64,000 bases of DNA from Candidatus Falkowella caecavicola (GTDB lineage Bacteria > Bacillota > Clostridia > Oscillospirales > Ruminococcaceae): assembly GCA_904420125.1 (NCBI GenBank), contig CAJFUK010000049.1:49469-113468 (forward strand), in the 5' to 3' direction. Positions 18,035-26,847 of this stretch are shown here, piece by piece. Position 1 is the first letter of the stretch, and the number at the start of each line of letters is the position of its first letter. The notes below the pieces were generated by a model. The model did no database searches and was not told the origin of the DNA. It saw only the letters and a program-made list of their open reading frames with translations. Position numbers and translations under genes: made by a program.

Positions 18035-18280
18035 ATGCATGAAAAAACAATGACGTTTTCTGTACATGAAGATAAAGAACGAGAGATGCGCCAGATTCTC
18101 ACCGAGGTATATGATGCGCTCAAGCAGAAAGGTTATAATCCGATCAATCAGATCGTAGGGTATATTCTGTCTGAAGATCCAACTTACATCACCACCTATA
18201 ATAATGCGCGCAGTCTGATCCGCCGGATCGACAGAGACGAGCTTTTACAAGTGATGGTGAAATACTATCTGACGGCTTAG
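18035..18280 (+). CDS. ireB: IreB/ReoM-family regulatory phosphoprotein
   Basis: An 81-aa cytosolic protein of the IreB (UPF0297) family. In Enterococcus and Listeria it is a threonine-phosphorylated target of the PASTA kinase and, as ReoM, controls MurA stability and so peptidoglycan synthesis. The family pattern is intact: an N-terminal TMTF phospho-threonine region, then [50 protein letters not shown]. The start at 18035 is chosen because GAGGGGG lies 8 nt upstream and the family begins here. The longer frame from 17825 runs through the promoter. Confidence 0.92.
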   Translation: MHEKTMTFSVHEDKEREMRQILTEVYDALKQKGYNPINQIVGYILSEDPTYITTYNNARSLIRRIDRDELLQVMVKYYLTA

Positions 18281-18303
18281 TCACGGATTTACATACCAGT
18301 CCC

Positions 18304-18331
18304 AAACCCCTGTCGATTTGGCGGGGGTTTT
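18304..18331 (+). terminator. Terminator after ireB
   Basis: AAACCCC and GGGGGTTTT flank a 12-nt loop. The stem is short but the T-run is present. Confidence 0.6.
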
Positions 18332-18378
18332 GAAGTATACAGGCTGAAAAGTCAATAGCTGAGGAAGGAGGAGATCCG

Positions 18379-19674
18379 ATGAGAAACCCGCAGGGGGCCT
18401 CGTTAACATGGTACAGGCTGGATAATGCGGCGAAAATTTTTCCGTGTGTCAGTAATGCGGAGAATACCAATGTTTTCCGCTTGGTATGCGAACTGAAGGA
18501 AGAAGTAGACCCGGTATTGCTTCAGCAGGCCCTGGAAGCGGCGGTTGCGGAATATCCTTCTTTCCGGATGAAACTTAAAAAAGGATTTTTCTGGTATTTT
18601 TTAGAACACAATCCGGCACTGCCGCGGGTTTCAGAAGATGATTCGCGTCCCTGCGGAAATTATTACCAATGGGATAATCAGCATTACCTGTTTAAACTCA
18701 GCTTTTTTGGACGGCGTATCAATTTTGAAGTATTTCATGTGTTGGCGGACGGCAGCGGATCGATTCGTTTTTTTAACTATTTATTGTATCAATATCTGCG
18801 GCTGGCTCATCCGGAAGCGTTGCAGGATATACTGCCGCCTCCCGACAGTGAGGCGCAACCATCCGCCCTGGCGGAGGATGGATTTAAGCGCTATTATGAC
18901 CGAAAAGAAAAAAGCAGCCCTTTTATACAAAAGGCGTACCATATGTCAGGGCAGAGACTCCCGTGCCATAAAATCAAATTAATCCAGGGATCCATGCCAT
19001 TGACCAAGGTTCTTGCGCTGGCTAGGGAAAAGGGTGTTTCTCTGACAGCATATCTGACAGCACTGCTGATCCTGTCCGTCCATGCCGCGATGCCGAAGCG
19101 GCGCACCGGACGCTCGATTGTTGTCAATATTCCTGTCGATCTCCGCCGATTGTTTCCGTCCTATACAGCACGCAATTTTTTTGCCTGTATTGTGGCTTCC
19201 CATCGGTTTTCAGAAGAGAAAGTGGACTTTGACACGCTTGTACACAGTGTGTCTGTGCAGCTACAGGCACAGCAGAAGGCGCAGAACCTGTCTAAAAAGA
19301 TTAATTTTACAGTTGCGACAGAACGAAACCTGCTGGTCCGGTTTATTCCGCTGTTTTTGAAGCGTTTGGCGCTCAAGGTAGCCTATGCGCAAACGGAAGC
19401 CGCTTTTACGACAGCGCTTTCCAATATCGGGAGGATTACGCTGGGAGAAAAACTGGATGCTTACATTGATCATTTTGAGGTCGTTTTAAGTGTTTCCAAG
19501 CCCAACCCCTGTAAATTCGGCGTCTGTTCTTTCAAAGACACGTTGATGGTTTCCTACTCCAGTTCTCTGGCGGAAACGGATATTCCGCGTTATTTTTTCA
19601 GATTTCTGGCAGAGCAGGGAGTCGATGTTGTTTTACAGACAAATGAGGTGGCTGAAAATGAGATACTGCCCTAA
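18379..19674 (+). CDS. Condensation-like acyltransferase (alcohol acetyltransferase-type, HxxxDG)
   Basis: A 431-aa protein of the chloramphenicol-acetyltransferase/condensation superfamily, most like the alcohol acetyltransferase group. The catalytic HxxxDG motif is visible as FHVLADGSGSIRFFNYLLYQYL near residue 135. The C-terminal half shows the expected RTGRSIVVNIPVDLRRLFPS and a strand region around GVCSFKDTLMVSYSSS. The acceptor is unknown. AAGGAGGAG precedes the ATG. It overlaps the next gene (a zinc-ribbon membrane protein) by 17 bp, so the two are probably cotranscribed and act together, perhaps on a membrane lipid. That function is inferred. Confidence 0.75.
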   Translation: MRNPQGASLTWYRLDNAAKIFPCVSNAENTNVFRLVCELKEEVDPVLLQQALEAAVAEYPSFRMKLKKGFFWYFLEHNPALPRVSEDDSRPCGNYYQWDNQHYLFKLSFFGRRINFEVFHVLADGSGSIRFFNYLLYQYLRLAHPEALQDILPPPDSEAQPSALAEDGFKRYYDRKEKSSPFIQKAYHMSGQRLPCHKIKLIQGSMPLTKVLALAREKGVSLTAYLTALLILSVHAAMPKRRTGRSIVVNIPVDLRRLFPSYTARNFFACIVASHRFSEEKVDFDTLVHSVSVQLQAQQKAQNLSKKINFTVATERNLLVRFIPLFLKRLALKVAYAQTEAAFTTALSNIGRITLGEKLDAYIDHFEVVLSVSKPNPCKFGVCSFKDTLMVSYSSSLAETDIPRYFFRFLAEQGVDVVLQTNEVAENEILP

Positions 19675-20326
19675 TTGCCGGGTTTCGGTGAAAGAACCTG
19701 CGGTGAAATGCCCGCTTTGCAACGCTTCGCTGGCCCAGACGGACGGACCGGTTTGCACACCTGCTTATCCGGTATTGGAAGATCCTCTCAAACGGTATAA
19801 TTTGCCGATCCGGATTGCACTGTTTGCTTCGGTACTTGTCGGAATCGTCTGCCTCATCGTCAACTGGCTGATTCCCAGCGGGATTTTTTGGGCGGCGATT
19901 GTGATCGGCGGCCTGATTTATGGATGGCTTACCTTTCGGTTTGCGATGCGTGAACGGTATAATATTGGGCTGAATATTCTGTTTCAAACGGTCCTGATCT
20001 CGGTATTGGTGATCTGGCTGGATTTTCAGATCGGCTTTTCTAACTGGTCGTTGAATATTGCCGTCCCCATTCTGACCGCCGCGGCGACGCTTGCCATCAG
20101 TGTGATTATTATTATCCGCAAGATGGATCTGCGAAGTTATGTGATTTATCTGATTGCAAACGGGGTACTCGGCCTCATTCCTTTCCTGCTGCTTTGCCTT
20201 CAGGTTGTCACGCTTCGTTGGCCCGCTACCGCTTCAGCCGGCATATCCGTTGCCGCGCTTCTGGGGACGCTGATTTTTGCGGATGCGGGTACAAAAACAG
20301 AGATCAAAAAACGGCTGCATTTATAA
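19658..20326 (+). CDS. Zinc-ribbon plus six-helix membrane protein (DUF6320-like)
   Basis: 222 aa. The N-terminus has a zinc ribbon (CPNC near residue 4, CPLC near 21). It is followed by about six hydrophobic helices (around 48-68, 74-95, 102-124, 126-150, 156-178 and 182-205). The start at 19658 lies inside the 3' end of the acyltransferase gene and is preceded by GAGGTGG. The domain resembles DUF6320, which I recall beside similar acyltransferases in Clostridia. No activity is known. A membrane partner that anchors or feeds the acyltransferase is plausible but inferred. Confidence 0.7.
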   Translation: MRYCPNCRVSVKEPAVKCPLCNASLAQTDGPVCTPAYPVLEDPLKRYNLPIRIALFASVLVGIVCLIVNWLIPSGIFWAAIVIGGLIYGWLTFRFAMRERYNIGLNILFQTVLISVLVIWLDFQIGFSNWSLNIAVPILTAAATLAISVIIIIRKMDLRSYVIYLIANGVLGLIPFLLLCLQVVTLRWPATASAGISVAALLGTLIFADAGTKTEIKKRLHL

Positions 20327-20417
20327 ACGAACATGGGAATATGCCATGTTTACTGAAAATTTTGGCCGGGGAACCAGTTCAAAATATTGAAAAATAGTAA
20401 ATGAAGGAGGATGCCGG

Positions 20418-21509
20418 TTGCTTCATTTTTTGCAGGAAGAAGATATATGGACCCGATTGTCCGGGGAGAAGCGGCCGATTTTTCTTTATGGAATGGGAAA
20501 CGGGGCCGAAAAGATCCTGCATGAGTTTTCTCGCTGCGGAATCCGTGCCGCCGGTTTGTTTGCAAGCGATGAATTTGTCCGCGGGCATAGCTTCCGCGGA
20601 TATCCTGTCCGCAGGTATGCCGATATCTGTGCAGAATATCCGGATTTCTTAGTGGTGCTGGCTTTTGCTACCCACGACCCGGCGGTATTGGCGCGGATTG
20701 CCGCCATGCACCAAGAGCACGAAGTGCTGGCGCCGGATGTGCCGGTGGCTGGAGAAGGGATTTTTAACCGGGCGTTTATGGCAGCGCATGAGGCAGAATT
20801 TGCGGCGGTCTATGATCTGCTGGCAGATGATATTTCCCGCTATATTTATGCGCAGGTGCTGAATTTCAAGATTAGCGGCAAGGTGGATTACCTGTTTCAT
20901 TCTGCAACGCCTAAAGAAGAGGTCTATACCAGCCTCCTTCGCGTGGGACCAGCGGAATATTTTGTAGATCTGGGCGCCTATGACGGGGATACGATTCGGG
21001 AACTGCTGGCCCATACCGATGGCCAATATGCAGAGATCACGGCGATAGAGCCGGATCCTAAGAATTTTAAAAAACTGACCCGTTTTGCACAGACGCTGGA
21101 AAAGCCCATAGATTGCCGCAATATAGGCGTTCACAGCCAGGCAGGTGTCCTGCGGTTTTCCCCCTGCGCCGGGCGGAACTCCCGGGTTTTGGCCGGTCCG
21201 GGAAAATATTTGGAAGTCCCGGTGGATACGGTAGATCATATGATGGCGGGCAAACAGGTCAGCCTTTTGAAAATGGATGTCGAAGGGTGCGAAATGGAGG
21301 CGCTTTGCGGGGCCGAAGAGACCATCCGCAGCCAGCGCCCGAAACTGTATGTCTGCGCTTATCACCGGAATGAGGATCTGTTTGCATTGCCTTTAAAAAT
21401 TCATGAACTGTGTAATGATTATCAGATCTATCTGCGCCATCCTCCGTACCTGCCCGCATGGGAAACCAATTTTTACGCGGTCTGTCCGCCGCGTTCTTCC
21501 ATTGGATGA
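20418..21509 (+). CDS. FkbM-family SAM-dependent methyltransferase with N-terminal Rossmann-like domain
   Basis: A 363-aa protein starting with TTG at 20418, 7 nt after AAGGAGG. The C-terminal ~200 residues are an FkbM methyltransferase domain: the SAM-binding loop VDLGAYDGDTIREL near 181, acidic EPDPKNF near 210, and LLKMDVEGCEMEALCGAE near 285. The N-terminal part (IFLYGMGNGAEKIL... and the LVVLAFAT segment) looks like the NAD-binding-like domain found in sugar-modifying fusions. Such proteins often methylate surface glycans or small metabolites. Substrate and operon membership are uncertain, since the flanking genes are unrelated. Confidence 0.82.
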   Translation: MLHFLQEEDIWTRLSGEKRPIFLYGMGNGAEKILHEFSRCGIRAAGLFASDEFVRGHSFRGYPVRRYADICAEYPDFLVVLAFATHDPAVLARIAAMHQEHEVLAPDVPVAGEGIFNRAFMAAHEAEFAAVYDLLADDISRYIYAQVLNFKISGKVDYLFHSATPKEEVYTSLLRVGPAEYFVDLGAYDGDTIRELLAHTDGQYAEITAIEPDPKNFKKLTRFAQTLEKPIDCRNIGVHSQAGVLRFSPCAGRNSRVLAGPGKYLEVPVDTVDHMMAGKQVSLLKMDVEGCEMEALCGAEETIRSQRPKLYVCAYHRNEDLFALPLKIHELCNDYQIYLRHPPYLPAWETNFYAVCPPRSSIG

Positions 21510-21609
21510 ATTCCCGGCCTGTGCCGGTGATTCATAGATTCTGCGCCGGAAGGATTTCCCTCACGGTAAAGAAAAATATATTTTGCTAACCAGAAAGGAA
21601 CATGAAACC

Positions 21610-22677
21610 ATGAAAAGAAACCTGACAGGAAAGCTGATTTCCATTGCAATGAGCGCTCTGCTGACGCTGAGCGTATTTTCCGGATGCACAGATTCCGGAA
21701 GTTCTGTGCCCTCCGATTCCTCTGCGCCGGAATCCTCAGGAGAGATTTCTGCCCAGGAATCCTCAGAGGAGGTCTCTGCGGAGAAAACCGTTGTGAACGT
21801 GGCAGCATTAAAAGGGCCCACCGGGTTGGGAATCACCTATTTGATGGAGCAGGACGAGCAGGGAACAACTGCAAACGATTATGAGTTTACGCTGGCAGGT
21901 GCGGCGGATGAGGTGCTTGCCAAAGTGATTTCCGGCGAGGTAGATATTGCGGCTGTGCCAACCAATGCTGCGAGTATTTTGTATCATAAGACGGAGAAAA
22001 ACGTTTCTGTTTTGGCGCTCAACACATTGGGCGTGCTACATATCCTTCAGATCGGAGATGAAGTGTCCAGCGTAGCCGATCTGCAGGGGAAAACCATCTA
22101 TTCTTCAGGGCAGGGAGCGGTACCGGAATATGCGCTGAATTATATTTTAACCCGCAACGGGCTGACACCGGGAGAAGACGTAACCGTGGAGTGGAAAACA
22201 GAACATAGTGAAAATGCGGCCCAGATGGTAGCTGGACAGGTTTCCCTCTGTATGGTCCCGGAACCGTTTGTCACCCAGATTACCAGCAAGAACCCGGATG
22301 TAAAGATCGCCCTCGATCTGACAAAGGAATGGGATAAAGTAGCTGAAAACGGTGCGGCGCTGACGATGGGCTGTATGATTGTCCGCAATGATTTTCTGGA
22401 AGAACATCCGGATGCGGTCAGCGCGTTTATGGAGGAATACAAAGCTTCTGTCGAATATGTCAATGCCAACCCGCATGAGGCTGGCATAATCTCCGAAAAA
22501 TATGATATTCTGGCAGCGGATGTCGCTGAAAAGGCGATTCCCAACTGTAATATTGTATATATTGATGGTGAAGAAATGCAAAGTGCACTGAGTGGATTTT
22601 TGCAGGTGTTATATGACGCAAACCCGCAAGCGGTAGGAGGAAGTCTGCCGGATGAAGCGTTTTATTACAAAAAATAA
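21610..22677 (+). CDS. ABC importer substrate-binding lipoprotein (NMT1/SsuA-like)
   Basis: 355 aa. The signal peptide ends with a lipobox and lipidation is predicted at C26 (SVFSGC), followed by a Ser/Glu-rich linker. The domain follows the NMT1/SsuA pattern: VNVAALKGPTGLGITYLM, GEVDIAAVPTNAASILY, DLQGKTIYSSGQGAVPEYAL and AGQVSLCMVPEPFVTQI. Members bind sulfonates, nitrate, pyrimidine precursors and similar small ligands, and specificity is not readable here. The start at 21610 has AGAAAGGAAC 8 nt upstream. It leads a three-gene importer with the overlapping permease and the ATPase. Confidence 0.9.
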   Translation: MKRNLTGKLISIAMSALLTLSVFSGCTDSGSSVPSDSSAPESSGEISAQESSEEVSAEKTVVNVAALKGPTGLGITYLMEQDEQGTTANDYEFTLAGAADEVLAKVISGEVDIAAVPTNAASILYHKTEKNVSVLALNTLGVLHILQIGDEVSSVADLQGKTIYSSGQGAVPEYALNYILTRNGLTPGEDVTVEWKTEHSENAAQMVAGQVSLCMVPEPFVTQITSKNPDVKIALDLTKEWDKVAENGAALTMGCMIVRNDFLEEHPDAVSAFMEEYKASVEYVNANPHEAGIISEKYDILAADVAEKAIPNCNIVYIDGEEMQSALSGFLQVLYDANPQAVGGSLPDEAFYYKK

Positions 22678-23416
22678 GTGGATATCGGCTTTGCTGGCGC
22701 TGCTCTTTTGGGCAGCGCTTTGGCAAATTATCTATCTTGCTGTGGACCAAGATGTTTTGATTGCTTCTCCGGCAGATGTTCTCGGCAGGATTGGTGACCT
22801 GCTGCCGGCAGCAGAGTTCTGGCGGACGGTCAGCTTATCTTTTATACGGATTTTCGGCGGTTTTTTTGCTGCGGCTGCCATGGGCGCCATTCTGGCGGCA
22901 GGCACGGCTTTTTTGCCCTCGCTGCGGATGATTATTGCACCCGCGCTTTCGGTGGTTAAGGCAACGCCGGTGGCTTCATTTATCTTATTGGCGCTGGTAT
23001 GGCTTCGATCCAGCCAGCTTTCTCTGTTTATCTCTTTTCTGATGGTGCTGCCGGTTTTTTGGTCCAATCTGGAGGCCGGTATCCTTGCTACAGACAGGGA
23101 ATTGTTGGAAATGGCGAATGTATTCCGGGTTCCGGCTCGGAAACGGGTGCAGGAAATTTATCTTCCCAGTATTTTGCCGTATTTTGTCACTGCCTGCCGT
23201 TCGGGAATCGGAATGGCCTGGAAAGCGGGAATTGCAGCGGAGGTTTTGGGAAGACCGGCTCATTCGATCGGCAAAGAAATTTATAATGCGAAAATTTATC
23301 TGGAAACGGTCGATTTGTTTGCCTGGACGCTGATTGTGATTATCCTTAGCATGATTCTGGAAAAATTATTTTTGTTTCTGCTGGGAAAGATCCGAATGCA
23401 GCATACGGGAAAATAA
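22652..23416 (+). CDS. ABC importer permease (SsuC-like)
   Basis: A 254-aa membrane permease of the binding-protein-dependent transport family with about six helices. The EAA loop, which contacts the ATPase, is visible around VFRVPARKRVQEIYLPSILPYF (near residue 155) and continues into the GIGMAWKAGIAAEVLG segment typical of the SsuC/TauC group. The start lies 26 bp inside the binding-protein gene with GGAGG upstream, indicating translational coupling. Confidence 0.92.
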   Translation: MKRFITKNKWISALLALLFWAALWQIIYLAVDQDVLIASPADVLGRIGDLLPAAEFWRTVSLSFIRIFGGFFAAAAMGAILAAGTAFLPSLRMIIAPALSVVKATPVASFILLALVWLRSSQLSLFISFLMVLPVFWSNLEAGILATDRELLEMANVFRVPARKRVQEIYLPSILPYFVTACRSGIGMAWKAGIAAEVLGRPAHSIGKEIYNAKIYLETVDLFAWTLIVIILSMILEKLFLFLLGKIRMQHTGK

Positions 23417-23428
23417 AAGGAGGAAAAC

Positions 23429-24106
23429 ATGGCGGTTTGCCTGGATCAGATTACCAAATATTATGGCGATAAGGCCGTTTTGCAAAATTTTTCGCTTACA
23501 TTCCCGGAACGGGGAATCGTCTGCCTATATGGGGCGTCCGGGTGCGGGAAAACAACGCTGCTGCATATTCTGGCTGGACTTGACCACGCATATACCGGCA
23601 GCATCTCCGGGATGGAGGGCATGCGGTGCAGCATGCAGTTTCAGGAGGACAGGCTGTTAAATTGGCGCAATTTGGAAGAAAATATTCGGTTGGTGAATCC
23701 CGATGTCGATCTGGACGGGCTTTTGCAGACCGTGGAGCTGGATGGACTCCAAAAGGTTATGCCGCAGGCGCTGAGCGGTGGGATGCGGCGGCGCGCAGCA
23801 CTGGCGCGCGCGCTGGGGGCAGAATCAGATATTCTGCTTTTGGATGAACCGTTTAAAGGCCTGGATTTTGCACTTTGCGAGCGGCTCTATCCCAGAATTT
23901 ATGCCAGGACGGAGGGAAAACTGACGATTCTGGTAACCCATGACGCATCTGCCGCCGCATTGCTCGGCGATTTGATTTATCAATTAGATGGGCCGCCGCT
24001 GTATGTCACCAGAAAAATTCCGGCGCCGCTGCCGTTTTTGCAGCGGCTGGCACTTCCCGAATACCGGGAGGAGCGGCGGCACTGGCTGGAGGAAACAGAA
24101 GCTTGA
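23429..24106 (+). CDS. ABC importer ATP-binding protein (SsuB/TauB-like)
   Basis: A 225-aa nucleotide-binding subunit energising the preceding permease. Walker A GASGCGKTT (near 36), Q-loop SMQFQEDRLLNW, signature LSGGMRRRAALARAL (near 115), Walker B ILLLDEPFKGLD, and the H-loop LVTHD are all intact. The spacing to the permease is 12 bp with AAAGGAGG. The set binding protein-permease-ATPase is complete and should be functional. Confidence 0.94.
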   Translation: MAVCLDQITKYYGDKAVLQNFSLTFPERGIVCLYGASGCGKTTLLHILAGLDHAYTGSISGMEGMRCSMQFQEDRLLNWRNLEENIRLVNPDVDLDGLLQTVELDGLQKVMPQALSGGMRRRAALARALGAESDILLLDEPFKGLDFALCERLYPRIYARTEGKLTILVTHDASAAALLGDLIYQLDGPPLYVTRKIPAPLPFLQRLALPEYREERRHWLEETEA

Positions 24107-24190
24107 AAACGCTGGCGGCTTCTTTCGGAAACTATATTTTTATACCTGCGGCAGTCAGGTACTCTTTGACTGGCCAAAAAAGGAAAAAAC

Positions 24191-24218
24191 AGCGCAGGAA
24201 AAAGTATTTTTCCTGCGA
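24191..24218 (-). terminator. Hairpin with T-tract on the minus strand
   Basis: CGCAGGAAAAA and its complement form a stem with a 2-nt loop (24194-24217). On the minus strand it is followed by a T-run, but no gene lies upstream on that strand. On the plus strand it may simply mark the end of the ABC operon. Confidence 0.45.
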
Positions 24219-24224
24219 TACCTC

Positions 24225-24253
24225 TTGATTTTTCATAGAACAGGTGTTAAAAT
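24225..24253 (+). promoter_or_regulatory. Promoter of the ferredoxin gene
   Basis: TTGATT (24225-24230), 17 bp, TAAAAT (24248-24253). The start codon lies about 50 nt downstream of the predicted transcript start. Confidence 0.75.
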
Positions 24254-24307
24254 AAAAGGGCATTGTTGAAAGACAAAAACATGCAGAGTTTAAGGAGGTG
24301 TTAAACC

Positions 24308-24481
24308 ATGGCATATAAAATTAACGATGATTGCATCAGCTGCGGTGCTTGTGCAGCAGAATGTCCGGTCAACGCTATTTCCGAGGGTGACGGCAAGTAT
24401 GAGATTAATGCGGACGAATGCATTGAGTGCGGCGCATGCGCAGGTGTTTGCCCGGTCAGCGCTCCGAATCCAGCTGAATAG
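24308..24481 (+). CDS. 2[4Fe-4S] ferredoxin
   Basis: A 57-aa clostridial-type ferredoxin, a cytosolic low-potential electron carrier. Two CxxCxxCxxxCP cluster-binding motifs are intact (CISCGACAAECP and CIECGACAGVCP), and the internal two-fold symmetry is visible. AAGGAGGTG lies 8 nt before the ATG. It is monocistronic, with its own promoter and a strong terminator. The obvious redox partner within the window is the pyruvate:ferredoxin oxidoreductase at 56.6 kb. Confidence 0.97.
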   Translation: MAYKINDDCISCGACAAECPVNAISEGDGKYEINADECIECGACAGVCPVSAPNPAE

Positions 24482-24575
24482 AGAGAATCCGGATTTGTAA
24501 AGAATGATGAGTGTCCCGCTTTGAACTGCGGTTAAAAGTCCTGCTATACCGGCTGGCATCCGCGGACGGGAGATG

Positions 24576-24620
24576 AAACTCTATGCAGGGGGTCAACCCT
24601 TTCTGTATAGAGTTTTTTTT
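24576..24620 (+). terminator. Terminator after the ferredoxin gene
   Basis: AAACTCTATGCAGGGGGT pairs imperfectly with ACCCTTTCTGTATAGAGTTT, followed by eight T residues. Confidence 0.9.
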
Positions 24621-24899
24621 ATCTGGATTTTCCGTTCGCAGAGCGGATTTTTTTGAAAAAATCCGCTGGAATTCAGAATCGCTCTTTTATTTTCCGGAAA
24701 GTTTTGTTATAATAATATCAAATTAAGGCTTTTATTGGACGGATGGCGCCGCCGCAGGTACAGAAGAACCGTTTGAAAGAAACAGGCAATATTCTTTCAA
24801 GCGCTGCTTTTGTGCTTTTCAGCAGGCAGAACGTCAAAATCTTAACCTGCATTTTCACGGCTGAAAACGGCACAAGCATTCAGAAAGGAATGGTCATAT
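24621..24899. other. Leader region of metG
   Basis: Contains a perfect AT-rich hairpin (AGCGGATTTTTT and complement, 24641-24666) and an extended -10 (TGTTATAAT, TATAAT at 24708-24713) with no good -35. The transcript would have a ~180-nt leader before metG. No T-box or riboswitch consensus is visible. Confidence 0.5.
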
Positions 24900-26837
24900 A
24901 TGAAGAAAAAATTTTATATTACAACGGCAATTGCTTATGCGTCCCGAAAACCGCATGCAGGCAATACCTATGACGTTGTGTTTGCCGATGCGATTGCGCG
25001 TTATAAACGGCTGCGCGGATACGATGTACATTTTGTGACCGGCACCGACGAGCATGGGCAGAAAATTGAGACCTATGCCAAAGAAGCGGGCATCACCCCG
25101 AAAGCCTATGTGGACAAGGTGTCTGGAGAGATTCGGCAGATCTGGGACATGATGAACACCACATATGATACCTTTATCCGGACAACGGATGATTATCATG
25201 AAGCTGCGGTACAGAAGATTTTTCGCAAGCTGTATGAACAGGGCGATATATATAAAAGCGAATATGAAGGAATGTACTGTGTTCCCTGTGAATCCTTTTT
25301 CACAGAAACCCAGCTGGTCGACGGCAAATGCCCCGACTGTGGCCGGGAGGTCAAACCAGCCAAGGAAGAAGCGTATTTTTTCCGGATGTCCAAATATCAG
25401 GATCGCCTGATGCAATACATTGAAGAACATCCGGAGTTCATCAACCCCAAGTCCCGGGAAAATGAAATGGTCAATAACTTCCTCAAACCGGGTTTGCAGG
25501 ATCTTTGCGTTTCCCGGACGTCGTTCCAATGGGGGATCCCGGTGGATTTTGACCCCAAGCATGTGGTTTATGTCTGGCTGGATGCCCTGACCAATTATAT
25601 TACGGCGCTCGGCTATACCCCGGACGGCGAGAGCGAATTGTTCCAAAAATACTGGCCGGCTGATCTCCATGTGATCGGTAAGGATATTCTGCGGTTTCAT
25701 ACCATTTACTGGCCCTGCATGCTGATGGCCCTGGGGCTCCCCCTTCCGAAACAGATTATCGGGCATCCGTGGTTTTTAAGCGGAGACGATAAGATGAGCA
25801 AATCCAAGGGGAATGTGGTCTATGCCGATCTGCTGTGCGAATTGTTCGGCGTTGATGCGGTCCGTTACTATATGCTGGCCAATATGCCTTATGCGCAGGA
25901 CGGCGTGATTACCTATCAGAATGTATTTCATTGCTATAATACCGATCTGGCCAATACGATCGGGAATCTGGTCAACCGGACTGTTTCGATGATCCGGAAG
26001 TATTTCGATGGAACCATTCTGCCGCCGGGAACGGAAGAACCGGTGGATGGCGAACTGAAAGCAGCCGCTATGCAGGCGGTTCAGATCTATACGGAAAAGA
26101 TGGATGCGTTTAAATGCGCAGACGCCGTGGACGCTATGATTGAACTGGCCCGCCGCTGCAATAAGTATGTCGATGAAACAGCCCCCTGGGTGCTGGGAAA
26201 AACCGAAGAGACCAAACCGCGGCTGCAGACGGTATTGTATAACCTGGCAGAAGGAATCCGGATTCTGGCGGTGCTGCTAAAGCCCATTATGCCTGAAACA
26301 GCAGATGAGATCCTGAAACAGCTTGGGACAGACTGCGCTGATTATGATTCTATAGGTTCTTTTGGCGGCCTGAAGGTTGGCGGACAGGTTGGAAATCCGC
26401 AGCCTCTGTTTGCGCGTCTGGAAGAAGAAAAGGTTATGGCTGATATTGCAGCCCGTACCGCAGTTCCAGAAGAAAAAACGGAAGAAAAGGCTGCGGTTCC
26501 ACCGGTGGGAACGATGATTGCAATTGATGATTTCGCCAAAGTAGATCTGCGGGTTGCGGAGGTTACAGCATGTGAAAAGATCGAAAAAGCAAAAAAACTT
26601 TTGAAATTGCAGCTGGATGACGGCATGGGCGGAAGGCAGGTCGTATCCGGAATTGCACAGTGGTACCAGCCGGAGGAACTCATCGGAAAGAAGATTGTCG
26701 TCGTAGCCAATCTCAAGCCTGCCAAACTTTGCGGCGTGGAAAGTCAGGGTATGATCCTGGCGGCAGACTGTGCGGACAACGACGTGCAGGTGATCTTTGT
26801 GGACCGCAATATGCCCAATGGCAGTAAAATTCGATAG
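24900..26837 (+). CDS. metG: Methionyl-tRNA synthetase
   Basis: 645 aa, charges tRNA-Met. The class I signature appears as AYASRKPHAGN (HIGH-like) near residue 13 and KMSKS at K298. A zinc knuckle (CVPC...CPDC) lies in the connective peptide near 125-150. The C-terminal ~110 residues (IDDFAKVDLRVAEVTACEKI...) form the EMAP-type tRNA-binding domain used for dimerisation. AGAAAGGAATGG precedes the ATG. The next gene, tatD, begins 10 bp after the stop, the conserved metG-tatD order of Firmicutes. Confidence 0.97.
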   Translation: MKKKFYITTAIAYASRKPHAGNTYDVVFADAIARYKRLRGYDVHFVTGTDEHGQKIETYAKEAGITPKAYVDKVSGEIRQIWDMMNTTYDTFIRTTDDYHEAAVQKIFRKLYEQGDIYKSEYEGMYCVPCESFFTETQLVDGKCPDCGREVKPAKEEAYFFRMSKYQDRLMQYIEEHPEFINPKSRENEMVNNFLKPGLQDLCVSRTSFQWGIPVDFDPKHVVYVWLDALTNYITALGYTPDGESELFQKYWPADLHVIGKDILRFHTIYWPCMLMALGLPLPKQIIGHPWFLSGDDKMSKSKGNVVYADLLCELFGVDAVRYYMLANMPYAQDGVITYQNVFHCYNTDLANTIGNLVNRTVSMIRKYFDGTILPPGTEEPVDGELKAAAMQAVQIYTEKMDAFKCADAVDAMIELARRCNKYVDETAPWVLGKTEETKPRLQTVLYNLAEGIRILAVLLKPIMPETADEILKQLGTDCADYDSIGSFGGLKVGGQVGNPQPLFARLEEEKVMADIAARTAVPEEKTEEKAAVPPVGTMIAIDDFAKVDLRVAEVTACEKIEKAKKLLKLQLDDGMGGRQVVSGIAQWYQPEELIGKKIVVVANLKPAKLCGVESQGMILAADCADNDVQVIFVDRNMPNGSKIR

Positions 26838-26847
26838 GAGAGACTGC

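Noticed and set aside
24894..25766. 290-codon minus-strand frame over metG
   Set aside because: Shadow of metG, no independent start signal.
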